Source: Algibacter marinivivus
Lineage (GTDB): Bacteria > Bacteroidota > Bacteroidia > Flavobacteriales > Flavobacteriaceae
Direction: 5' to 3'
DNA length: 64,000 nucleotides
Assembly: GCF_003143755.1 (NCBI RefSeq)
Contig: NZ_QFRI01000002.1
Coordinates: 357,953-421,952, forward strand
Positions 35,565 through 46,753 of this stretch are shown piece by piece. Position 1 is the first letter of the stretch, and every line of letters starts with the position of its first letter. The notes beneath the pieces are model-generated. The model saw nothing but the letters and a program-made list of their open reading frames with translations. It made no database searches and had not been told where the DNA came from. The position numbers and the translations under genes were made by a program.

Positions 35565-35879
35565 ATGGTAAAAGAATTAGATCAAGATAATTTACAAAGC
35601 TTAGTTTCAGATAACGATACTGTAGTTGTTCAATATTCTGCAACTTGGTGCGGTAATTGTCGTATCATGAAACCGAAAGTAAAAAAGTTAGCTTCTGAAT
35701 TGGAAGACGTTACTTTTATTATAGCTGACGCGGAAAAGTTTCCAGAAAGTAGAAAATTAGCAACTGTTGATAATTTACCAACGTTTGCTACTTTTAAGAA
35801 TGGTGCATTTGTAAACCAAGTGCAGACTAACAAGTTTGATGTTTTAAAAGATTTAGTAAATGAAGTTACCAGTAATTAA
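35565..35879 (+). CDS. Thioredoxin-like protein with CGNC active site
   Basis: 104 residues, cytosolic thioredoxin fold with ATWCGNCRIMKPK, cysteines at 29 and 32, and the cis-proline in DNLPTFATF. The CGNC site differs from the CGPC of general thioredoxins and suits a dedicated partner. Gene order peroxiredoxin - thioredoxin - small protein, with the last two overlapping by 20 bp, indicates that it recycles the peroxiredoxin. Confidence 0.9.
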   Translation: MVKELDQDNLQSLVSDNDTVVVQYSATWCGNCRIMKPKVKKLASELEDVTFIIADAEKFPESRKLATVDNLPTFATFKNGAFVNQVQTNKFDVLKDLVNEVTSN

Positions 35880-36117
35880 ACACTTAACGCAGTTTATTGA
35901 AGACAACGATGAAGATTTTATTGTTGAAACCATTGAAACTTTAGAAGCTTTAACAGAAGTACCTTCATTAAAAGATGAAGAATTAGATGTTATAGGTGAA
36001 TTGATTTCTAACATGTATGGTGCTATTGAAGTTAATAAAATGACTAAAGATGGTACACCTAAAAAAGAAGCTTTAAACAGTTTTATGGGGCGTGTTATGG
36101 GTTCTATTGACACCTAA
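35860..36117 (+). CDS. Small conserved protein of the peroxiredoxin operon (DUF6952-like)
   Basis: 85 residues, acidic, helical, no cysteine. MKLPVIKHLTQFIEDND at the start and GRVMGSIDT at the end fit a small Flavobacteriaceae family that I remember as DUF6952, found after thioredoxin-peroxiredoxin pairs. The start overlaps the thioredoxin gene by 20 bp, implying translational coupling. Function unknown. Confidence 0.75.
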   Translation: MKLPVIKHLTQFIEDNDEDFIVETIETLEALTEVPSLKDEELDVIGELISNMYGAIEVNKMTKDGTPKKEALNSFMGRVMGSIDT

Positions 36118-36139
36118 TTGAAAGAGAAAAATGAGTATT

Positions 36140-36167
36140 AAAAACCACTTCAATAGAAGTGGTTTTT
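36140..36167 (+). terminator. Terminator of the peroxiredoxin operon
   Basis: AAAACCACTTC (36141-36151) pairs with GAAGTGGTTTT (36156-36166) around AATA, then TTTG and more T. It ends the operon 23 bp after its last stop. Confidence 0.88.
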
Positions 36168-36212
36168 TTGTTTTTATTGAAACTTGATATTGTAAAAAAT
36201 TTCAGCTACCTT

Positions 36213-37275
36213 CGTTTAACACCGGATATAAGGCATTAAAACGACGCATATCAGTAAAACATTGTAAAACATTTACCCAAACTAACAAAATGAGCAAATA
36301 CAAATTAAACTTTTTGACAATTTTACTTCTGATTCCAATGTTTGCGATTGGACAAATTCCGAAAGGACATTTTTTAGACGCAGATGATTCGGCTGAAAAA
36401 GGATATAAATTAAAACCTTTCAAACAGAAAAAAGAAGGAATTTATCATTATGCAATTCTGACGGAATTGCCATTTGAAAATGATTGTGAAAATGGAATTT
36501 CGGAAAAAGAACAAATTGCTTGTGCTGAAAAAAATCTAAATGGATTGATAAACGAAAAACTGAATTCTGAAACGGAATTTAATGGCAACGTTTATGTTTA
36601 TCTGACTGTAACTGAAAAAGCGGAAATAATTGACATAAAAGTTAAATCATATCCACAATCAGATGAAATTGATAAATTAATAAAGCAAGCAACGGAACAA
36701 ATAAAAGTTCGACCAGCAAAATATAAAAAGAAAGTAGTTACATCTCGATTATGGACGAAATTAGAATTTAATTCTAATGAAAATGATAAAGGAAAATTCA
36801 TTGGAAAGTGGATTGGAGAAGATGAAAAAGATATAGGATACTTGAACTTTGATTCGGAAGGTTATGCATACTTCGAAATACAAGGACAAATAATGGGCGG
36901 AAAAGAGTTTGTCCAAAATGGAAAAAAAGGAAGTATGACCTATGAAATAAATAGCGAAACAAAACCTATACAAGTAGATTTAATAGTAACGATGTTTGAG
37001 ACTAAAAAACAAAAGAAACTACTCTGTATCTCGAATTTTATTGATGATGACACAATGGAATTTGCTATCGGCTTTGAAGGAATACGTCCGACCGAATTTG
37101 ATTCTGAAGACTCAATAATTTTGAAACGTGATAAATAAAAACGTTTTACAACACCGTGTATAATTCATTGCTGGTTATAGCCTACTTACGAAAGTCCTCG
37201 CGGACTTTCTATCTGTGATTTAATTGCTAACTTTAGTGCTTAAACACAACTAACCATACACAAAACCGTTAAACG
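36213..37275 (+). mobile_element. Cassette-like unit with attC-like right end
   Basis: One gene (36290-37138) lies between related sequences: left CGTTTAACACCGGATATAAGGCATT (described by positions 36213-36236) and right 37142-37169, which share CGTTT, AACACCG, TATAA and CATT in order. The right end extends into an imperfect dyad to 37275 with outer CGTTTTAC/GTTAAACG, inner GTGTAT/ATACAC and an apical perfect stem GAAAGTCC-TCGC-GGACTTTC (37190-37209). GTTTAAC at 36214 and GTTAAAC at 37268 fit the inverse-core and core consensus of integron attC sites (RYYYAAC, GTTRRRY). No integron integrase is in the window. Mobility is inference. Confidence 0.45.
36290..37138 (+). CDS. Exported protein with TonB C-terminal-like domain, in a cassette-like unit
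   Basis: 282 residues with a signal peptide (cleavage near AIGQ). Residues about 70-160 resemble a TonB C-terminal domain: CAEKNLNGLINEKLN, then GNVYVYLTVTEKAEIIDIKV, IDKLIKQATEQIKVRPAKYK and RLWTKLEF. Unlike true TonB it lacks the N-terminal membrane anchor and Pro-rich linker. The C-terminal 110 residues form a separate beta-rich domain (KFIGKWIGEDEKDIGYLNFD). Codon use looks different from neighbours, with more GGA and CGG-type codons. The flanks carry inverted repeats, so acquisition by transfer is likely. Function unknown. Confidence 0.7.
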   Translation: MSKYKLNFLTILLLIPMFAIGQIPKGHFLDADDSAEKGYKLKPFKQKKEGIYHYAILTELPFENDCENGISEKEQIACAEKNLNGLINEKLNSETEFNGNVYVYLTVTEKAEIIDIKVKSYPQSDEIDKLIKQATEQIKVRPAKYKKKVVTSRLWTKLEFNSNENDKGKFIGKWIGEDEKDIGYLNFDSEGYAYFEIQGQIMGGKEFVQNGKKGSMTYEINSETKPIQVDLIVTMFETKKQKKLLCISNFIDDDTMEFAIGFEGIRPTEFDSEDSIILKRDK

Positions 37276-37292
37276 AACCTCCCAAATTCAAA

Positions 37293-37763
37293 CTAATTCA
37301 AAAACTCTACAATACTTTTAAAACCTTTTTCCTCAGCATAATCTATAGCTGTTTTTCCATCTTTATCTTTCAAAGAGACATCAGCATCATGTTTCAAAAG
37401 CATTTCAATCATTTTTACTTGATTATACATTGAAGCAAAAATTAAAGGTGTTACACCATTTTTATTTTTAGCATTTACATCTGCGCCATGTTTCATTAAT
37501 AAAGTTGCTAAACCTATGTTGCCTTTAAAAGCAACACCAATTAGTGCTGTATTACCTTGAGCATCTGTATCGTCAACTGGAGCTTTATGCTGCAATAAAA
37601 CCTTAACAATAGCTTCTTTATCAAAATAAGATGCGAAAATTAAAGGCGTAAAACCTCTAGCGTCTTTTACATTCACTAATTCTGGGTTTCTTTCTAGTTG
37701 TGCTTGAATATTACCTGCAATACCTTGCTGAATAGTATAAAAAAACAATTCTGTTTCGTTCAT
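37293..37763 (-). CDS. Ankyrin-repeat protein
   Basis: 156 residues made of four to five ankyrin repeats with the usual GFTPLIFASYFDKEAIVKVLL, GNTALIGVAFKGNIGLATLL and GVTPLIFASMYNQVKMIEML units. In bacteria such proteins next to catalases are known (for example AnkB beside katB in Pseudomonas), and here the gene lies just downstream of katG on the same strand. A terminator at 37782-37808 separates the two, so joint expression is not assured. Binding partner unknown. Confidence 0.9.
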   Translation of the reverse strand: MNETELFFYTIQQGIAGNIQAQLERNPELVNVKDARGFTPLIFASYFDKEAIVKVLLQHKAPVDDTDAQGNTALIGVAFKGNIGLATLLMKHGADVNAKNKNGVTPLIFASMYNQVKMIEMLLKHDADVSLKDKDGKTAIDYAEEKGFKSIVEFLN

Positions 37764-37781
37764 AGTTCTATTTTAAAAAAT

Positions 37782-37808
37782 AAAAAGGATGAGCATAAAA
37801 ACTCATCC
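37782..37808 (-). terminator. Terminator of katG
   Basis: GGATGAG (37787-37793) pairs with CTCATCC (37802-37808). On the minus strand it is followed by TTTTTATTTTTT. It lies 64 bp after the katG stop and before the ankyrin gene. Confidence 0.75.
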
Positions 37809-37828
37809 CTTCTAAATTAATTTTCAAT

Positions 37829-37863
37829 GTCAGGTTGAGCCTTTCGTCTACGCTCAAGGAGAC
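37829..37863. repeat. Inverted-repeat element between katG and its terminator, single copy
   Basis: GTC-AGG-TTGAGC and GCTCAA-GGA-GAC form an interrupted stem around an 11-nt loop. The wording GTCAGGTTGAGC resembles a dispersed Flavobacteriaceae repeat I know from other genomes. Only this copy is present. Confidence 0.35.
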
Positions 37864-37871
37864 AACTATCA

Positions 37872-40079
<2,208 letters not shown>

Positions 40080-40191
40080 TTATCGTTTTGTGTTATATTC
40101 AGTTATTAATTAAGATTTATTGATTTACTAAAATTACTGATTTAATAGCTTCAAAAAACATGTGCCATATTTTTTAAAATTATATTCTAAT

Positions 40192-40206
40192 TGATAAAAT
40201 TTATCA
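40192..40206. promoter_or_regulatory. Candidate peroxide-stress operator between katG and tpx
   Basis: TGATAAA-A-TTTATCA is a perfect 7-1-7 dyad in the 265-bp divergent region. The form GATAAnnTTATC is close to Fur/PerR-type boxes. Function is inferred from the position between two peroxide-detoxification genes. Confidence 0.45.
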
Positions 40207-40341
40207 TTTAATAATACCTAATAGCTTTTGAATATAACTAACAAGTTTTATTCACTTAAAAAAATCAAAAAATAGTAAGATTAAACTATTGAACTCATTT
40301 AAATATTGCTATTTTAGATGCTCAAATTAAAATACAAAAAA

Positions 40342-40848
40342 ATGGCTTCAATTACATTAAAAGGAAACCCAATTAATACATCAAGTAACTTACCAGAAGT
40401 TGGTACAAAAGCACCTGACTTTTTACTAACTACAACAGATTTAGATGTTCATAGCTTAACAAATTACAAAGGCAGTAAGGTGGTTTTAAACATTTTTCCT
40501 AGTATAGATACAGGAACTTGTGCACAATCAGTTAGAACGTTTAATCAAGAAGCAAGTGAGTTAGAAAACACAAAAGTACTTTGTATTTCTCGTGATTTAC
40601 CTTTTGCTCAAGGTCGTTTTTGTGGTGCTGAAGGATTAAAAAACGTAGTTAATTTATCTGACTTTAAAGATGGAAGCTTTGGAAAAGCATATGGTTTAAA
40701 CATTGTTGATGGGCCTCTAGAAGGATTACATTCACGTTGTGTTATTGTATTAGATGAAAACGGCATTGTAAAATATACTGAACAAGTGGGAGAAATTGTT
40801 GACGAACCAAACTATAAGGCTGCTTTAGAAGCGTTGCAGGATGCCTAA
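40342..40848 (+). CDS. tpx: Thiol peroxidase
   Basis: 168 residues from the ATG at 40342. A start at 40318 would add an odd lysine-rich extension. Atypical 2-Cys peroxiredoxin with peroxidatic Cys60 in SIDTGTCAQSV and resolving Cys94 in GRFCGAEG, the same spacing as in E. coli Tpx. It reduces lipid and alkyl hydroperoxides using thioredoxin. The last 8 bp overlap the diacylglycerol kinase gene, though these two functions are unrelated. Confidence 0.95.
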   Translation: MASITLKGNPINTSSNLPEVGTKAPDFLLTTTDLDVHSLTNYKGSKVVLNIFPSIDTGTCAQSVRTFNQEASELENTKVLCISRDLPFAQGRFCGAEGLKNVVNLSDFKDGSFGKAYGLNIVDGPLEGLHSRCVIVLDENGIVKYTEQVGEIVDEPNYKAALEALQDA

Positions 40849-41209
40849 AAAAGAATCCTTTATAAAAAACCGATTGAAAAGTGTGGGTTACGCCTTTAAA
40901 GGTGCACTATTACTTTTAAAAACTGAAGCTAGTATCAAAATTCAGTTTGTAATTGCTATCATAGTAACTATAGCAGGCTTTTATTTTGAAATTTCTTCAA
41001 ATGAATGGATCGTTCAATTATTAGCTATTGGTTTAGTTATGAGTATTGAAGGTATTAATACAGCAATTGAAGAAATTGCTAACTTTATTCATCCAGAACA
41101 GCATCCTAAAATTGGTTTAATAAAAGATATTGCAGCTGGAGCAGTTTTTATAGCTTCAGTTTTTGCCAGTATTGTTGGTTTAATTATATACCTCCCAAAG
41201 ATTTTTTAA
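40841..41209 (+). CDS. dgkA: Diacylglycerol kinase / undecaprenol kinase family protein
   Basis: 122 residues, three membrane helices. The DgkA signature is seen as SIEGINTAIEEIANFI and IKDIAAGAVFIAS with the conserved acidic residues. Many Bacteroidota and Gram-positive members phosphorylate undecaprenol rather than diacylglycerol, so the substrate is open. It overlaps tpx by 8 bp and precedes ftsK by 101 bp; a weak hairpin (CACTCC/GGAGT) near 41267-41286 lies in that gap. Confidence 0.9.
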   Translation: MPKKESFIKNRLKSVGYAFKGALLLLKTEASIKIQFVIAIIVTIAGFYFEISSNEWIVQLLAIGLVMSIEGINTAIEEIANFIHPEQHPKIGLIKDIAAGAVFIASVFASIVGLIIYLPKIF

Positions 41210-41310
41210 AATACTAATACGCTTAGGATAAACGTTAGTAATTTGTATTTTTGTTACAACCCAAAAAAACACTCCTTTTGGAGTTTAAATTCTGAAACAA
41301 CAAACCATTA

Positions 41311-43701
41311 ATGGCCAAAAGTAAACCCAAAACTAAAAAAACACCTATAAAAAAAGTTAGAACATTTAGTTTTAAGTTATCTAGTCAGCAAAAACTGGTT
41401 CTGGGTAGCTTGTTAATCATACTTGGCTTTTGGTTGTTTATAGCATTTATTTCTTATTGTTTTACTGGAAATGAAGATCAAAGCGCTATAAGTTCTTTTC
41501 CATCTAGAACATCAGAAACTCAAAATTGGGTTAGTCAAGTTGGAGCATGGTTTGGAGAACTTTTTATTCACCGAGGTTTTGGTATTGCATCTTTTATATT
41601 TTCTGGTCTAATTTTTCTATCTGGTGTTTATACTTTAATGAACATCAACAAAGCAAAACTAAGAAAGCATTGGTTTTGGGGTATATTAATTATTATTTGG
41701 CTGTCAATTCTTTTTGGATTCTTCGGAAACACAAAAGATATTCTTGGGGGAACTATAGGTTTTGAAATTAATAGCCTTCTTCAGGATTACATAGGAAAAA
41801 TTGGTGTATCACTTTTATTAGCATTTGGATTAATAACCTATTTAGCTATGCGTTTTAAAGTGACTTTTGAAAGCATTACTAATATTTTTAAATCTGCAAA
41901 AAAGGATATCAAAGATGAACTTTCTAATATGAAAGAAGATGTTGTTGTTCCTTTTGACAATAATTTATCTGAAGAAGCTGAAGCTATAAAGTCAGCTTTT
42001 GAAATTCCATTAGAAAATAAAGAGACTGAACCTAAAAAAACAATCAAACCTAAATTAGAACCTGCGCCTTTAGAAGTTAAAATACCAGAACCAGAAATTG
42101 AAAAAGAGCCAGAACTAGAAATAAAAGTTGAAGAAGTAAAAGAAGAAAAATCCGAAACTGATAATTTAGCAGACAAACTTGTTGAAGATTTTGGGCAGTT
42201 TGATCCTACACTAGAATTAGCTAAGTATCAATTTCCAACCCTTGATTTATTAAAAAAATATGATACTGAAGGTATTACTATAAATCAAGAAGAATTAGAA
42301 GAAAATAAAAATAGAATTGTTGATACTTTAAACAATTATAAAATTGGAATTTCAAGTATAAAAGCAACTATTGGACCAACCGTAACACTTTATGAAATTG
42401 TTCCAGATGCTGGTATTCGAATTTCAAAAATTAAAAACCTTGAAGATGATATTGCTTTATCACTTTCTGCTTTAGGAATTAGAATTATTGCTCCTATTCC
42501 AGGAAAAGGGACTATAGGTATTGAAGTCCCAAATAAAAATTCAACAATTGTATCAATGCGTTCAGTAATTGCTTCAAAGAAATTTCAAGCCTCAGAAATG
42601 CAATTACCAATAGCTTTAGGTAAAACTATTAGCAATGAAACTTTTGTAGTCGATTTAGCAAAAATGCCTCACTTACTTATGGCTGGTGCTACAGGTCAAG
42701 GTAAATCGGTTGGACTAAATGCGGTTTTAACATCTCTACTTTATAAAAAGCACCCTGCAGAAGTAAAGTTTGTATTAGTTGATCCTAAGAAAGTTGAGTT
42801 AACACTTTTTAATAAAATTGAACGTCATTATTTAGCAAAACTTCCAGATAGTGAAGACGCGATAATAACAGATAACACAAAAGTAATCAATACATTAAAC
42901 TCATTATGTATTGAAATGGATAACCGTTACGAACTTCTAAAAAATGCATTCTGTAGAAATATTGCTGAATATAATGTGAAGTTTAAAGCTAGAAAATTAA
43001 ATCCTAATGATGGGCATCAATTCTTACCATACATTGTTTTGGTTGTTGATGAGTTTGCAGATTTAATAATGACTGCTGGAAAAGAAGTAGAAACACCTAT
43101 AGCTCGTTTAGCGCAATTAGCTCGTGCTATTGGAATCCATTTAATTATCGCAACGCAACGACCATCTGTAAACGTTATCACTGGTATAATAAAAGCTAAT
43201 TTCCCAGCACGAATAGCCTTTAGAGTAACTTCAAAAATAGATTCACGTACTATTTTAGATGGTTCTGGAGCTGATCAACTTATTGGTCGTGGAGATATGC
43301 TTTACACACAAGGAAATGATTTAATACGTGTACAATGTGCTTTTGTTGACACACCAGAAGTTGAAAAAATAACAGATTTTATTGGTTCTCAAAAAGCATA
43401 TCCAGAAGCTTATTTACTTCCTGAATATGTTGGTGAAGAAAGTGGCACAAGTCTTGATATAGACATCTCAGACAGAGACAAACTATTTAAAGATGCTGCC
43501 ATAGTTATTGTAACCGCACAACAAGGTTCAGCTTCGTTATTACAACGAAAACTAAAACTAGGTTATAATAGAGCAGGCAGATTAATTGACCAGTTAGAAG
43601 CCGCTGGAATAGTTGGTCCTTTTGAAGGCAGTAAAGCGAGACAAGTTTTAGTCCCAGATTTAACTGCTTTGGATAAACTTTTACAAGACGAATTATTATA
43701 A
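41311..43701 (+). CDS. ftsK: DNA translocase FtsK
   Basis: 796 residues. An N-terminal membrane domain with four helices (first at LVLGSLLIILGFWLFIAFIS), an acidic Pro/Glu/Lys linker (about 230-290), the alpha-beta motor with Walker A GATGQGKS near 460-467 and Walker B VLVVDEFADLIM, and a C-terminal gamma winged helix (NRAGRLIDQLEAAGIVGPF) that reads oriented chromosomal sequences. It pumps DNA at the septum and activates dimer resolution. The gene order ftsK - lolA - lptF/G is conserved in many Flavobacteriaceae. Confidence 0.97.
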   Translation: MAKSKPKTKKTPIKKVRTFSFKLSSQQKLVLGSLLIILGFWLFIAFISYCFTGNEDQSAISSFPSRTSETQNWVSQVGAWFGELFIHRGFGIASFIFSGLIFLSGVYTLMNINKAKLRKHWFWGILIIIWLSILFGFFGNTKDILGGTIGFEINSLLQDYIGKIGVSLLLAFGLITYLAMRFKVTFESITNIFKSAKKDIKDELSNMKEDVVVPFDNNLSEEAEAIKSAFEIPLENKETEPKKTIKPKLEPAPLEVKIPEPEIEKEPELEIKVEEVKEEKSETDNLADKLVEDFGQFDPTLELAKYQFPTLDLLKKYDTEGITINQEELEENKNRIVDTLNNYKIGISSIKATIGPTVTLYEIVPDAGIRISKIKNLEDDIALSLSALGIRIIAPIPGKGTIGIEVPNKNSTIVSMRSVIASKKFQASEMQLPIALGKTISNETFVVDLAKMPHLLMAGATGQGKSVGLNAVLTSLLYKKHPAEVKFVLVDPKKVELTLFNKIERHYLAKLPDSEDAIITDNTKVINTLNSLCIEMDNRYELLKNAFCRNIAEYNVKFKARKLNPNDGHQFLPYIVLVVDEFADLIMTAGKEVETPIARLAQLARAIGIHLIIATQRPSVNVITGIIKANFPARIAFRVTSKIDSRTILDGSGADQLIGRGDMLYTQGNDLIRVQCAFVDTPEVEKITDFIGSQKAYPEAYLLPEYVGEESGTSLDIDISDRDKLFKDAAIVIVTAQQGSASLLQRKLKLGYNRAGRLIDQLEAAGIVGPFEGSKARQVLVPDLTALDKLLQDELL

Positions 43702-43710
43702 ATTAGAACA

Positions 43711-44346
43711 ATGAAAAGATTAATTGCAGTATTATTAATAACATTATCTTTTAACGCTTTTGCCCAAAACAAAGCCAAAAGTTTATTGAATGAAGTTTCA
43801 GTAAAGGTAAAAAGCTATGACAATATTTCTTTAGACTTTAAATACACATTAGAAAATATTTCAGAAAACATAAAGCAAGAAACCAAAGGAGATGTAGTGA
43901 TGCAAGGTGATAAATACAGATTAAATATACTTGGAGTAACACGCTTATTTGATGGTAAAACGCTATATTCTATTAGTGCTGAAGATGAAGAAGTGACTAT
44001 TTCATCAGATAACGACGATGAAAATGATGCCATAACACCAAGTAAAATGTTGTCTTTTTATGAAGACGGATATACTTACGAGTTAGATATTACACAAAAT
44101 ATAAAAGGAAGAAAAATTCAATATGTAAAGCTAACGCCTATTGATTCTAATTCTGAAATAAAAAGTATTCTTTTAGGTATTGACGCGCAAACAAAAAACA
44201 TTTACAACTTAATTCAGGTAGGTAAAAACGATACAAAAACCACACTCACTGTTAATTCTTTTAAAACTAATGCGCCTTTATCAAAAACCTTATTTACCTT
44301 TGATGCCAATAAATACAAAGATTATTACATCAATAAATTAGATTAG
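43711..44346 (+). CDS. LolA-like outer-membrane lipoprotein carrier
   Basis: 211 residues with a signal peptide (cleavage after NAFAQ). It has the LolA pattern: AKSLLNEVSVKVKSYDNIS, GDVVMQGDKYRLNILGVTRLFDGKTLYSIS and a half-barrel series of strands ending in LFTFDANKYKDYY. It would shuttle lipoproteins, or in Bacteroidota perhaps other lipidated cargo, across the periplasm. It follows ftsK by 9 bp and precedes lptF/G by 9 bp, so these three genes form an envelope and cell-division operon. Confidence 0.85.
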   Translation: MKRLIAVLLITLSFNAFAQNKAKSLLNEVSVKVKSYDNISLDFKYTLENISENIKQETKGDVVMQGDKYRLNILGVTRLFDGKTLYSISAEDEEVTISSDNDDENDAITPSKMLSFYEDGYTYELDITQNIKGRKIQYVKLTPIDSNSEIKSILLGIDAQTKNIYNLIQVGKNDTKTTLTVNSFKTNAPLSKTLFTFDANKYKDYYINKLD

Positions 44347-44355
44347 GTTCTTCGT

Positions 44356-46737
44356 TTGAAAATTCTTGACCGCTACATACTAACCACATACCTTAAAACT
44401 TTCCTCAGTGTGTTTGTTATACTCATGCTGATTTTTGTTTTACAGACTATTTGGCTTTACATAAAAGAACTTGCTGGAAAAGATCTTGACATTGTAGTTA
44501 TTGTTAAGTTTCTAGCTTATTTTATGCCAAAACTTATACCTTTAGTTTTGCCACTTACCATTCTTTTGGCATCTATTATGGTGTTTGGTAGTTTTGCAGA
44601 AAACTATGAATTTGCTGCAATGAAATCAACTGGTATTTCATTACAACGCGCCATGTCTGGTTTAAGTGTTTTTATAGTTATTCTTGGTATCGTAACTTTC
44701 TTTTTTTCCAATAATGTTATTCCATGGGCAGAACTTAATTCTTATAATTTAAGAAAAAACATAGCAAAGCTTAAACCCGCTATGTTACTTGCTGAAGGTC
44801 AATTTAACCCAGTTGGAACTTACAATATTAAGTTTGTTGACAAATATGGAGACCGTGATCAATTTCTAAAAGATGTAACCATACATGTAAAAGATAAAAC
44901 TGGCAGAAAAAATGCTACGGTTATAAAATCCAAAATTGGAGAACTTGCTAGTGAAAAAGACTCAAATGTATTAAAGTTAATTTTGAGTGATGGCCATTAT
45001 TATAGTGATGTTTCTCCACAAGATAGAAAAGCATTAAAAAGAAAACCTTTTGCAAAAAGCACTTTTGAAACCAAAATCATCAACATTGATTTATCAAACT
45101 TGAACAATGTTGATTTTGATGAACAGTCCCAAACTGATAAATATAACATGCTAAATGTTAGTGGTTTAAACAAAACCATAGATTCTCTCGTTACAAAATA
45201 TGGTAACGAAAATAAAACGTTTGCTGAAAATTTACATCTTAGATCTGGACTTAATAGAAATTACCCTGTAGACAGAAAGGTAATTGATTCTTTAAGCTAC
45301 ACTGGTCCTATTCTTGATCTTTTTGATACCAAACAAAAAATAGATTTAGTAGATGTAGCGTCAAAATCAATGATTAGTTCTAAGCAACTTATTATCACAA
45401 AAGATGCTACCATGAAAAACTCTAAAGCGTGGCTTAACAAGCATGTTATATCACTTCATGAAAAATTTGCCTTAGGCTTTGCATGTGTTATACTATTTTT
45501 TGTTGGCGCACCACTTGGTGCCTTAATCCGTAAAGGAGGTATTGGATTACCTATGGTTATTGCCATACTTTTATTTTTAACCTATCATTTTATTGGAATA
45601 TTTGCAACAAATAGCGCAAAAAACGGAGGATTCAATCCAATTATTGCACCGTGGTTTTCAACCTTAATTATGCTTCCTTTAGGTATTTTCTTAACTAGAA
45701 GAGCTACAGCTGATAGAGGTCTTATTGAAGGAGAAGGGCTTTTCGAATTCTTAAAGAAATTATTTGGAATCAAGAAAGCAACTATAGATGAAGACACTAC
45801 AGTATTTGAATCAAAATCTTCAGAATACATAGATTTACTAGCTTATGATAACAATAGGTTAATTGATATAATTAAAAATTATAGAGAGTATAGTTATTCA
45901 TCAAAATATAGAAATACAGCACTATCAATAATTAACACAAGAGGTATTTCAACACAACAATTAAAATTTTCTGGTAATCTTTTTAATGAAAAATATGAAG
46001 AAGCAATTCGTCTAAAAAATAAATTTGAAGAAGACTCTAAATTAGCTTTTATATTATACATTATATTCTATTCATTAACCTTGATAGGTCTTGTTTTAGA
46101 AAATAATAAGTTTGAACTTATTGGAAGTGTTTTATCAATTACTGGAATTATATCAGGAATATTTTATTTGTTTTCACTAGTAAAATCCTTTATTAGTAGC
46201 TCTAATTTTTATAAACATCTTGAAAAAGCATCTTTTTCAAATGCACTTATATTTCTACTAGTAGGTTTTCCTTTATACTTCCTAATTTATCTTTTCCAAA
46301 AGAAAAAAATGAATGAAGAATTAAATATAAATGTAAAAGCAAAAACCGAACAACAATCTCCAATTACTTCTGAAAATTGTAATGAACTTCAATTTTCAGC
46401 CAATAATTATAATGAACATTCAAAATTTGCTATAACTCTCTACATTATTGGCGTAGTTTTATTGATATTATTCTTTGTCTTTAAAAACAATGAGTTACTA
46501 CCACTAGCAACAGCTTCAATACAACTAAGTATAGTTTCATTAGTTTTATTTTTGGTTTATTTTATCAAATCGATAATCAACACATTCCAATTTTATAATC
46601 ATATTGGGAAAAAGCAAAAAACACCAAATGTATTTCTTCTAATACTTGGCATACCATTCTACTTCATAACTTATCTTTTTTTAAACCAAAAAATGAAAGA
46701 TGACTTAAAGACAAATTGTTTAGAATCTTTAAAATAA
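44356..46737 (+). CDS. LptF/LptG family permease with a duplicated membrane extension
   Basis: 793 residues from a TTG start (KILDRYILTTYLKTFLSVFV is the family N-terminus). Residues 1 to about 460 are a complete YjgP/YjgQ permease: helices, a periplasmic beta domain and a second helix set ending PLGIFLTRRA. Family members normally stop near 480. Here another 320 residues follow, holding two similar units at about 560-655 and 690-788, each with a YII-rich helix pair, a segment SFIxxxNFYKHL or SIINTFQFYNHI, and GFPLYFLIYLF or GIPFYFITYLF before a KKMN or QKMK tail. Lipopolysaccharide export is inferred for the core. The extension is unexplained. Confidence 0.88.
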   Translation: MKILDRYILTTYLKTFLSVFVILMLIFVLQTIWLYIKELAGKDLDIVVIVKFLAYFMPKLIPLVLPLTILLASIMVFGSFAENYEFAAMKSTGISLQRAMSGLSVFIVILGIVTFFFSNNVIPWAELNSYNLRKNIAKLKPAMLLAEGQFNPVGTYNIKFVDKYGDRDQFLKDVTIHVKDKTGRKNATVIKSKIGELASEKDSNVLKLILSDGHYYSDVSPQDRKALKRKPFAKSTFETKIINIDLSNLNNVDFDEQSQTDKYNMLNVSGLNKTIDSLVTKYGNENKTFAENLHLRSGLNRNYPVDRKVIDSLSYTGPILDLFDTKQKIDLVDVASKSMISSKQLIITKDATMKNSKAWLNKHVISLHEKFALGFACVILFFVGAPLGALIRKGGIGLPMVIAILLFLTYHFIGIFATNSAKNGGFNPIIAPWFSTLIMLPLGIFLTRRATADRGLIEGEGLFEFLKKLFGIKKATIDEDTTVFESKSSEYIDLLAYDNNRLIDIIKNYREYSYSSKYRNTALSIINTRGISTQQLKFSGNLFNEKYEEAIRLKNKFEEDSKLAFILYIIFYSLTLIGLVLENNKFELIGSVLSITGIISGIFYLFSLVKSFISSSNFYKHLEKASFSNALIFLLVGFPLYFLIYLFQKKKMNEELNINVKAKTEQQSPITSENCNELQFSANNYNEHSKFAITLYIIGVVLLILFFVFKNNELLPLATASIQLSIVSLVLFLVYFIKSIINTFQFYNHIGKKQKTPNVFLLILGIPFYFITYLFLNQKMKDDLKTNCLESLK

Positions 46738-46753
46738 GCCATATCTTTGCATT

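Noticed and set aside
41267-41286. Terminator between dgkA and ftsK
   Set aside because: Stem CACTCC/GGAGT is short and the following sequence is not U-rich enough. Kept only as a remark in the dgkA entry.
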